Of a DNA stretch of 64,000 nucleotides, positions 22,201-32,100 are shown one piece after another (within the stretch, counting starts at the first letter, position 1; each line of letters starts with the position of its first letter). Source of the stretch: Bathynomus jamesi (taxonomy: Eukaryota; Arthropoda; Malacostraca; Isopoda; Cirolanidae); assembly GCA_023014485.1 (NCBI GenBank), contig JAJOZX010005515.1, positions 121,001 through 185,000 on the forward strand. The letters are read 5' to 3'. The notes beneath the pieces were generated by a model. It made no database searches and had not been told where the DNA came from. It was given only the letters and a program-made list of their open reading frames with translations. Made by a program: the position numbers and the translations under genes.

Positions 22201-22440
22201 TTGCCTGTTATCAAATCTCCTGGAAAAGTGAATAAACTCCCTAACAATAACACCGCCTGGCCACTGACTCATATTGTACAGGTTGAATTGCGAATTTACA
22301 CCTTTAATTATTACTTTAAATGAGTTATAATACGGAGATTTTGTGCTTAGTTTATTAATTAACAATATACTGTGTATACCACAGACTTCTTCCACCATGT
22401 GTCGAACATCGCTTTCCTCGTTCGAGAGCAGAATTCACGA
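22058..22440 (-). mobile_element. LINE-A, piece 4: ORF1 C-terminus with (ATT)n
   Basis: Reading from about 22430 down: YYNSFKVIIKGVNSQFNL then SQWPGGVIVREFIHFSRRF, a LINE ORF1-like C-terminal fold, then a poly-Asn run encoded by (ATT)n at 22148-22200. The flanking GTTATCCC copy at 22058-22065 and the match to piece 3 show it is the upstream neighbour of the endonuclease. A GC-rich unrelated sequence starts near 22440, so the 5' end is lost. Confidence 0.62.
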
Positions 22441-22796
22441 CACAAAGAGGGTGGGATTCCTCACCGGTGGCCTTGCTGCAAAGACAGGTTGAGGAACCCC
22501 CCGTGATGAGCGTCTGTTAACTGTGACCCACCCGTCCTCTTCCCTCTTTCTCCCTGAGGCAGGGTTCGCCTGACTGGGAGATGGGTGGCACGACCTTGGG
22601 GGGGATAGGAGGTCCCTCCCCTACTCTGTGGCTTGGTGAGGGTCTGTTAGCGGTGTTTGTATCCTGACGGACGCGCGTGCCCCTCCTTCTTCGGTGGGAG
22701 GGAGTGAACTGAACGCTGAGCGAGGCGTTTGAGTAATCGAACGACTTCCGAGTAACTGGGCTTTGGTAGGAGCGTCTCTTTCAACGCATCTAACGC

Positions 22797-22842
<46 letters not shown>

Positions 22843-22880
22843 CTCGTTAACCTCCTCGTTTAGGTTCCGTGTGTTCTCTC
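22440..22880. other. GC-rich unassigned segment plus (AT)n
   Basis: No ORF, tRNA or rRNA similarity is evident to me. (AT)n runs from about 22796 to 22840. The base composition differs from its neighbours (many CCTCC and GGTGG words). Confidence 0.5.
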
Positions 22881-24790
22881 TCTTCACATGAAGGTCAAGC
22901 TGGTGGCCCCGCCTCTAGGTCTGGCTTGGTGGAGGAGCGGGTTGCTCTCTTGCGCTCTCCACCGCACATAGCCAGGTACACCCGGCTCATCTGGTACCGT
23001 CCTGTGCCAGGCATCTAGTCTTCCCTTGAAGATTTCAACTTTGACCCCTGTAACGTTTCTGAGGTTCCTTCGAAGCTGGTTAAAAAGTCTTAGCCCCCTG
23101 ACAGCCAAGCTATTTTCCTTCTATGTTGAAGAGGTCCCTTGTCGGGCCTTTACTTTGGGAACACTACACATTCTGCCTTCCTATTTTCCAGCGTTGTTTC
23201 GATGGTAATTTGGTTTAGTGTGAGGTTTGTTACCAGTTTTTCGATCACTTTCCATAGGTAAATTATGGTGTACCTCTCTCTTCTTCTTTCCAGTGAGCAC
23301 AGATTTAGTTTACGTAGTGTTTCCCAGTAGTTGAGTTCTTTGCAGTCATCAATCTTGGCCGTGAAGTGTCTCTGCGTTTCTTCTAATTTATTAATTTCTT
23401 CCTTTTTATATGGGGACGTCAAAACTGAGCAGTATTCAAGTTTTGGTATGATCAGTGTTCTCAGCAGGGGAATCATTATTGTCTTGTCCCTCGTTTTGAA
23501 CGTTCTTAGTACAGTGCCTGTCCCGTGACTCTTTTTGCTTTGTTTATCGCTATCTGATTTTGTGTCTCGAATTTTGTATCATCGGTCATTATTACCCCCA
23601 AGTTGACCGCTTTCGTGCTTCTCTGAATTTCCTGTCTATTTGGAGCATAATATGCAGTCTGTTTAAGTTCCTCATTTCTACCATATCTCAAGAGCTGAAA
23701 TTTCTCGGTGTTAAATGTCATATTGTTGTCTTCTGACCATTTGTATATTTTGTTCGTGTCCCTCTGCAGGCCTCCACTTCATTTGCATTGCTGATTTTTC
23801 TGCTGATCTTAGTATCGTCTGCAAAGGATGTTACTATACTGTTGCTGTTTACTCCACTGTCTGTGTCTGTTAGCATGATAATGAACAGGAGTGGGGCCAA
23901 TACTGTACCTTGTTGTACTGAACTACGTAATTCTGATTCTGATGATGATGCACTTTGAATTTTGACGACCTGTAGACGTTCTCTAAAGAAGTTTTAGATC
24001 CATTTTCCCACTTTGCCTGTTATTCCCATATGTTTCATTTTATGTGCTATTATACCATGATCACATTTGTCGAAAGCTTTAGCAAAATCCGTGTATATGA
24101 CATCGTAGTTTTCATTGTCTTCAAGTGCATCTAGGATATTGTTATAGTGCTCTATAAGTTGTGATAGGCATGATCTTCCTGATCGGAATCCGTGCTGATT
24201 TTCGTTGAATCTTTCCAGTGTTTCCAAGAAGTCATAAGTTTTCTCTCTAACTACCCTTTCAAATATTTTGGTGAGGTGGGACGCCAATGACACTGGTCTA
24301 TAGTTCTTTGCTTGAGATCTATCCCCTCCTTTATATATAGGGACAATGTTCGCTGTTTTCAAGGTGCTCGGTATTTCCCCAATGTTTAGGGATCTTCTCC
24401 ATATCCAGTATAAAGGTGTAGCTATTTCATTTTTACAGTTTTTAATCAATAATGCGTTCCATTTGTCCGGACCTGCAGCTGAATGTGATTTCATTTGCCC
24501 TAAGCTCTCGCTACATCTTCTGGGGTAAAATGAAAGTCTGTTATACTTTCTCCTTGCAATTTCTCTTCGAAGAATGCATCTAAGTCAGGTCTCGCTTTGT
24601 CACTTTTTGGGGTACTGAAGACCGATTTATACTGGGCTCTCAATGTTTCAGATATTTCCTTTAGATCGTCTGTTAGTTCATATTTCCTTACCTTAAGGGC
24701 CCGATAGTAGCTCGCGTTTTTGTTTTCCTTTTCGCATAGGTATAGAAGTATTTTGGATTTTCCTTTATTGTTTCTACCTCCTTTTCCTCT
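22880..24790 (-). mobile_element. LINE-C copy 1: RT and C-terminus
   Basis: Minus-strand fragments in order from 24494: SHSAAGPDKWNALLIKNCKN, IVPIYKGGDRSQAKNYRPVS, YDVIYTDFAKAFDKCDH (first RT Asp), then SFADDTKISRKI (catalytic ADD, 23900-23718), KLEYCSVLTSPYKKEEI and LNLCSLERRRERYTIIYLW (23476-23150). The C-terminal frame at 23108-22884 has RLFNQLRRNLRNVTGVKVEI and runs to the very 3' end. Several frameshifts are present. The 5' end is truncated at the (CT)n(AT)n tract. Clade: CR1/Jockey-like group. Confidence 0.85.
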
Positions 24791-24813
24791 TCCCTCTCTG
24801 TATGGCCCTTAAT

Positions 24814-24999
<186 letters not shown>

Positions 25000-25002
<3 letters not shown>

Positions 25003-25757
25003 GGTGGGCCGTAAGTTTCCATACATAGGAAAAATAAACATTTTTTTATGGACAACCATTTTTATTTATATAATATGCTCTACATGGTTGCCATTGTTTT
25101 GAAAACACATTTCAATACGTGTTCCCCACTGTTGATGAACACGCATTAGCACAGTTGACGTTATGCTTGTAATGGCGTTGGTGATACGTTCCTTTAGATG
25201 ATTTATGTCTCGTATCTTTTCCTGATACACCATGGCCTTCAAGTGCCCCCAAAGATAGAAATCAAGGGGGGTGAGATCTGGGGATCTGGGAGGCCACTCC
25301 ACAGGACCACGCCGACCAATCCAAGCATCCGGAAACTGCTGATCCAAATACCGACGCACGTGAAGACCATAATGAGGTGGAGCTCCATCTTGCTGGAAGT
25401 AAACTGGGAAGTTACCTTCCTCGTTTAGCAGGGATGGGAAAATCTCTTCTTGCAACATGTTAAGATACCTTTCGGCATTAAGATTTCCACTGACAAAAAT
25501 TGGTCCAATAATTCTGTCACCCCATATCCCGGCCCACACCATCACTTTACCGGCACCTTGCATCTTCGTCGGACTCAGCCAGTTAGGGTTAGCATTACTC
25601 CAATAACGTATGTTTTGCCGATTAACCTCTCCATTGACGTAAAAATTTGCTTCATCAGTAAACAAGATCTTACGTCAAACGCATATTCTTAGGGTATCTG
25701 AAACATAAAAACAAACGTTTAATTTTTCCTATGTATGGAAACTTACGGCCCACCCTG
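25000..25757 (-). mobile_element. DD41D mariner-type element with the N-terminal part deleted
   Basis: Termini CAGGGTGGGCCGTAAGTTTC (25000) and its complement (to 25757) match over about 33 bp and are flanked by TA. Only the catalytic half of the transposase remains, so about half of a normal element is missing. Confidence 0.88.
25066..25665 (-). pseudogene. DD41D transposase catalytic domain (open, N-terminus missing)
   Basis: A 199-codon open frame begins exactly at the first catalytic block, [14 protein letters not shown]. It continues [31 protein letters not shown] (second Asp) and [18 protein letters not shown] (third Asp), with 41 residues between the last two Asps by my count, and ends [10 protein letters not shown]. 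No stop or frameshift interrupts it, so this copy is fairly young. The helix-turn-helix DNA-binding half is absent, so it could bind poorly or not at all. It belongs to the IS630/Tc1/mariner group. Confidence 0.87.
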
Positions 25758-25774
25758 TATATATATATATATAT

Positions 25775-26127
25775 ATATATAACCTTGGTTTTGCTTCCGC
25801 CCGAATTGTTCATTCTGACGAAGGTCAAGTTTGTTGCTCCACCTTACCTTGGACCTACAGCTTAACGTGGAATCCGAACCACGATACACCACGAGTGGTC
25901 AGAAATTACAAAGTCCTTGCCCAAGCTCGATCTCACGCCCTCCCGATCAGCAGCCTAGCGTCTTAACCACTAGGCTACCCAGGGTACTTATGCATCTACC
26001 AACCTTTTTATCTGGAAGGATGAGCAGCTGGGTAAGCCGTGCGCCGAATGCTCTCGCCGGGAATCGAACACGGGGCCGGTGGACTCGTAGTCATCGATGC
26101 TAATTACTACACCATTGATTCCTCATT
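25775..26127 (-). mobile_element. Dimeric tRNA-derived SINE (SINE-1), minus copy
   Basis: On the minus strand the 5' unit has TGGTGTAGTAATTAGC (A box region) and GTTCGATTCCC (B box). A second tRNA-like unit follows with GCCTAGTGGTTAAGACGC and GGTTCGGATTCC. The 3' tail ends with GACCTTCGTCAGAATG. Compared with the plus copy at 45690, the second unit here has about 60 extra bases between its two boxes. Confidence 0.8.
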
Positions 26128-28560
26128 TCACGAAGGTCATGCTTGTCGCCCCTCCTCTCGAGTTGGCCTGGTGAAGTAGTGAGTTGGTTTCTTGTACTTT
26201 CCACCTCACATAGCCAGGTACGCCCGGCTCATCGGGGATTGTTCAGAGCCAAGCGTCTAATCTTCTGTTGAAGATGTCCACCGCAACACCACTCGTGTTC
26301 CTTAGGTCTTTGGGCAGCTGATTAAACAGCTCTGGTCCTCTCACGACAAAACTATTTTCTTTCAGGGTTAAGGATGTTCCCTGTCTCGCCTTTAATTTGG
26401 GATCACGACACAGTATTCCTTTTCTACTTTCCACTGTTGTTTGGGGAGTTACAGTGTTCAGAGTAAGATTTGGGACTAGTTTCTCCATTATTTTCCAAAT
26501 GTAAATAATGGTGTATCTCTCTCTTCTCCTTTTCAGTGAATAGAGGTTTAATTCGCGCAACCTTTCTCAGTAATTTAGTTCTTTGCACACCTTGATCTTG
26601 GCTCTGAAGTTTTTCTGAATCCCTTCTAGCTGTCTAATGTCTTCTTTTTTATATGGGGATGTTAGGATCAAGCAGTATTCCAATTTGGGTATGATCAGTG
26701 TTTTCAGTAGAAGAATCATTATATTCCCATCCCTTCTTTTAAAGGTTCTCAGTATTTGCCGTTATTCTCTTTGCTCTGTTTACTGCTGGCTTATTTTGTG
26801 TTTCAAATTTCGCATCATCGGTCATTACAACTCCTAAATCTTTTGCTTTAGAATTTCTTTGAATTTCCTGTTCATTTGGGGTATAGTATTCCATGAATTT
26901 TAGGTCCCCCCTTTTTCCGTACCGTAACAGTTGAAATTTCCCAGTGTTAAACTTCATATTGTTGTCTTCCGTCCACTTGTAGATTCTGTTCATGTCTGTT
27001 TGTAGAGATCCTATATTCTCTGGGTTTCTTATTTCTCTACTGATCTTTGTATCATCGGCAAAGGATGTTACTGTGCTGTCTCTGGTAACATCCTCATCTA
27101 TGTCAGTTAGCATGATTAATTGATTATGGAGTAGTGGAGCTAATACTGTTCCTTGTGGTTCTGAGCTGAGGACCTCTGATTCTGATGAAGATACTCCTTG
27201 TATTGTAACGACTTGCTGCTGCTCACTAAGGAAATTATATATCCATTTCCCTACTTTTCCTCTTATTCCCATATATTTCAGTTTGTGCATTATGATTTCA
27301 TGGTCACACTTGTCGAACGCTTTGGCAAAGTCTGTGTATATTACATCACAGTTTTCATTACTTTCAAGTGAATCAATAATGTTGTTGTAGTGTTCCATTA
27401 GTTGTGATAGGCATGATCTGCCTGACCGAAATCCATGTTGGTTATCGCTTAATTTTTTCTGCGTTTCCAAAGTCAGATTTTTTGTCTAATTCTTCTTTCA
27501 AATATTTTAGTGAGATGAGATGTAAGAAACACTAGCCTATAGATTTTGGCATCGGATCGATCTCCTTTATATATTGGGACTATGTTCGCGCTTTTCAGGA
27601 TACCCGGTATTTCTCCCGTGTCTAGTGATTGTCTCCATATCCAATATAGGGGCTCAGCGATTGCATTCTTGCAGTTTTTGATCAGTGTGGCATTCCATTT
27701 GTCCGGTCCTGCCGCTGAGTGTGTTTTTAGTTTCCCTATAGCTTGTGTAATATCATCTGTCGTAAAGTCGAAGTCCGTTATACTTTCCCCTTGTAGTTCT
27801 TCAAAGAACGCATTTCTATCGCATATTAGTTTGTCAGTTTTTGGGATACTGAAAGATGATTCGTACTGAGCTATTAATATTTCAGATACTTCTGTTAGAT
27901 CATCAGATAAAGCACTGTCTTCGTTTTTCAAAGGTCTGATAATCGTGTGATTTTTCGACTTCCTTTTCCTGCTCCTGGTCTTCCCTTGTCCTGGTGTATA
28001 CATATATTTTTTCCTATCCTTTTATATTTCATGAAGGGAAAATTAAAATCACCACAGAGAAAAATATTTGAGGTTGGAGAATGTAGATGTTTTACCCGGT
28101 TTCTTACCTCTGTAATGGAATCTGAGAATTTTGAGGTTGGAGTGTTCGGAAGTCTGTACATTACAATTAGTACCATATTTAATTTTTCAACTTTTGCTGC
28201 TACACATTCTACGTAGTTGTTTGAAGTACTTATAGTCATTTCTGCCATATGCCTTTCGCGTGTGTAAATAGCACATCCTCCTTTACGTCTCACTGTTCTG
28301 TCGGCTCGGGGGATGTTATAGTTGTCAATTTTTATTTCTTTTTTGTCAGTACAAAACTCATAGTTTTCACAGTTCGCCTGGTAGTCCTTTATATGGGTTT
28401 CCTTGAGGCATGCAAAGTCTGCTCCGGTTTCTTGCATGAGTCCTTTCAGGTATAAAACTTTGTCCGGGGAATGATTTGATTTGAAGCCCTGAATGTTGAC
28501 TAGGATTTTTATTTTTTCCTATCGTTTTTATATACTCGTGTTTCCGATTCATTTTCCAAT
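26128..28560 (-). mobile_element. LINE-C copy 2, ORF2 part (internally deleted)
   Basis: Second copy of the LINE-C family. From 28437: FACLKETHIKDYQ (endonuclease Glu), VMYRLPNTPTSKF and FLCGDFNFPF (Asp/Asn). The sequence then jumps near 28020 straight into the linker, losing the SDH half of the endonuclease. RT blocks follow: SHSAAGPDKWNA, NIVPIYKG, DVIYTDFAKAFDKCDH, SFADDTKISREI (27470-26739). The C-terminus has LYSLKRRRERYTIIYIWK and LFNQLPKDLRNTSGVAVDIF (26560-26243). Frameshifts near 27470 and 26740. Non-functional. Confidence 0.85.
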
Positions 28561-29179
28561 GGTGGTGCCGGTTTCGTTGCCTTTGATTCTCCGAGAATTT
28601 TCCTCTCTTTATCGGTTTCGATACCCGTTGTCCCGATATCGCATGTAATGTCTTCCTGTATGCCTTTTGAACGGCTCTCGGATCACTGCATTTGTCAGTT
28701 GGCTTTGTATTTGCTGGATGGTATTCAATAGTTGAATTGTGTGGACTACATCTAAAAAATTGGTAGCCCTCTTTGTTGCCGGTTTCGTCTACTCATCTGT
28801 GGGGTTCCTTTGAGGGTGGGGGGAACGACATTTTTGTCCGTATTTGTAGCTCTCATATCTTGCATAGGTGCTGCAGACAGTAAGATGGTGGAACTTGCAC
28901 GTCTTTTCAAATTTGCAATTCCTCTTGTGTAATGTGTGTTGCATAGATGCATTGCCCATCCCGATATCTGCAGTACCCTTTTGCGTAGTAGTTACATACA
29001 GTATTTTCTGCGTTTCTGTTTCTTGTTATGTGATTATTTTCCGTTTTTAATTTTTGTATTATCATTATTTTTCTTCGGCTGTTTAGTTCCTACGTTTTTA
29101 GTTTTTATCTTTTTATCATTTTACTCGTTGGGCAGTTTTACTACATCGCAAATTTTACTTAGCGCTTTCCTTTCTTTTA
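28560..29179 (-). pseudogene. LINE-C copy 2 ORF1, C-terminal part with CCCH zinc finger
   Basis: Minus-strand translation around 29005-28930 gives CNYYAKGYCRYRDGQC then IYATH, a CX7-CX6-CX4-H pattern that matches CCCH (C3H1) RNA-binding zinc fingers. Upstream (29179-29015) is a lysine-rich stretch (KKNNDNTKIKNGK). Downstream frames include NRQQRG and HEYIKTIGKNKNPSQH up to the endonuclease. Frameshifts and stops are frequent. Its upstream half lies at 35447-35096, beyond the 5.9-kb transposon. An RNA-binding ORF1 is expected for a LINE; this finger type is less usual. Confidence 0.6.
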
Positions 29180-32100
29180 TAGTACAGGATCTGGCCTAGA
29201 GTTCGTATAAATTTCTGGGTGCAGAGGTTTTGACGACTGATGTAGACTAATTTTGGGGCGTAGAATCCGAATTTTTCTATGCCATCGCACCAAATTGGTG
29301 CGAAACTGGTCAAAATGGAAAAAAATTGGCAAAAATTGCAAAATTTTATCAGTTTTTCGTATTTTTGTCATATTCTTCAGTTGAAATTTTTTTTAAGGGC
29401 AATTGTTTGTTTGAGAATCTGTGTTTGTAACATACTGCTGCCTGAACCAAGAAAACTGACAAAAATGTCAAAAAATAACAGCAAAAATAGTAAAAAATTA
29501 AGTAAATATTGTCAAAAAATCGCAAAAATGAAATTTTTGGCTATTTTGGTGCATAAACTAGCTCTAACCAATCATATCGAACTAAATAGTCAATAAATTA
29601 GATATTAATAGCTCTACTAAAATTTCCTAACACAAAAACATGTACAAATGTCTAAATTTTGGGTTATAATGATTAAAAATGGTTATAGAATATTTGAAAA
29701 AATAGACAAAATATAAAAAATAGTGCTAATTTTATAAAACTCTTAGGTTTGCATGTTGTAAAAGACTGTGAGATAAGATCATGTATTATTTCTGATGATG
29801 AAGTTGACTGAAAATCTTGCAAAAGTGGCAAAGAGTTTGGCAAAAATGACAAAATCTGTCAAGGCCGCTTATGTGATTGAGAAAGAGTGTTATCGTCACT
29901 CAGGTGCATCTTCCCAGTGCAGCACCACGGCAATGGGCTAAGTTATAGCTAACTTAGTGGGAACGACCTCATTTAATGATGAGGCCCCATTTTTTTTTTT
30001 TTTTTTTGTTAAACTTTTATTGAAACATTATTTACAAATAAAAGCACTATGGCTTTTGTGGTATTATCTTCCGACACTATGAAAATGAAACAGAAGTAGA
30101 ATGTACAGATTTGTTCATCTGTAATTTTATTCAGTTACCTGCTGAAATTCAGGCGTTAGGATTTTGGCATGTTCTTTGATTGCACTTGCAGAATGAGCAG
30201 CATGGTATGGATGACGCAGTGCAAGGGCATTTTGACCTCTTGGTACAGGTTTTGCAGCTGCAAGGTTCAATCAAATCCTGAGGTTTATCTTGGTAATCGG
30301 TTAGTTGAGGTTCCAAAAGTCCCTCATCAGACTTTACGTAACCATAGTCAAGTGGATTTAAATTTTCAGATATGTAGCCATATGGAGAGTCAAGCCAAAG
30401 TTTGCACTGAAGATATGCCCGTTTAATATGCAGTCTAATACTTTTTGAAGAGCAAGGAAGCTGAGTAAAATCGATTTTGTCCCCAGTTTTGTAGTATTGA
30501 TCAGATCTTAGTTGATCAAATGATATGGATTTTGACTTGGGTTTGATGCAATGAACCAGAAAGTTTTCGGCACTTTCGATTATTTCCTCTGTAAGTTGTT
30601 CCTTGCCAAAGTCCTTAATTTCATCAAAGTAGTTTGACTGCTTCAGTGCACTAGATTTTGTGCGTAATTGATCGTCTCATCCGTTCTCCAGTCTTGATGC
30701 TTGAAGCCTTGTAATTTTCAAATAAGATATGAATTGTGGTTGACTTGGATCCCATACTCAAAAACATATTTAAAAGTGATTGTGCAAATTCACCAAATGT
30801 TTTCAACATTGCTTTTTTCGCCGGGAATTTCCTTACTTGAACCATAAAATCTATGATCATTGCATCATTCCCTTCTAACAACAATGGGAGGTCTTCACCC
30901 AGTTTCTTTTCAAGTTCCGATCCCAATTCCGATTTCTTAGATTTCTTCAAAAAACCATCACTGTCTACAAGAAAAAATGGAAGAGGTGTAATTTCATGGA
31001 AAAGTAATTGATTCAATGGAAATTCCCTGAGCTGAGCAAATGCAATGTAGTTCAGTGCTGCAATGGTTTCTTTTTTTATGTCATATTCCTTTCGTTTTCT
31101 GGAAGTGTTCCTCGCCGTTGCGGGTTTTGGCCTCTTAATTGCTGCAAACAAAGTTTCTGTTTTTTTCTGAAGCCGTTCGGTTTTGAAATTCTTGTAAGCA
31201 ACATCTCCTCTATCCAGGTAAGTAATGTGATATGCATAAGACTCTTTATCCTCTTCACCTGTATTAATGTTTCTGAATGGTTTGCCATCTAATGTTTTGC
31301 TCAATGTGTTTCCAACTTTGTAAATGTACTGTTGAATAGCTTGAACATTACTGGAGCTCGATAAGGCATGGCTCTTGGAGTATTCATGATGAGTATCATA
31401 CTCGTCACGATTTTCAAACTGGCCGGAACCTCTCATTTGTGAAGAATATAAGTCCTTCTCATGTTTAATAATATTCCACAGTGCCACTGCTTCCTTTCTC
31501 CGAGTAAAGCCAATTAATCCTCCGGACACTTTTGCAGGCTTATTATAATGTTGCTCAAGTGCCTGGTCCATTGGAACTCCACTACATTGTCGTGTCGTTC
31601 TCCTCACTGCAAAACCACCACTAAGGAATGATTTGTGGAGATCAGGAAAATGTACCTCAAGGTTTAAACAATCCTCAAAGAAGATTGGTGCCCATCTGGC
31701 GTAGTTGGTTCCATTGTAGGCGAAGAAAAGTGGGATTGATCTCTGTATGGAAGAAAGAAATAGTGACCAATCACCTGCCCGCATTGAGTAGGTTAAATCT
31801 CTGATGATTGGATACAATCTATTGGTAAAATGATACAGTAATGAAAGTTTTCATTACTATCAGACCTCTGCTTTATATATTGTTGAAAGGATTGAGACAG
31901 AGTATATATCGAAGACTTAAAGTCGTCCCATTGCTCTTGTTCTGCAACCATAATTGAAATTTTAGTTGCAGCATCTTGATATAAGTTACGGTGTTCATCA
32001 ACACTCAAAAACCCATCGAACATAATGCTTGTTATTGCTTCGTGCACGAAAGATAATCCTTGCTTGGCTCTCACATAATGATTGCCATTCATAATGGATT

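Noticed and set aside
22440..22790. GC-rich island considered as rRNA fragment or CpG-island promoter
   Set aside because: I recognise no conserved rRNA motif and no adjacent first exon; left as unassigned.
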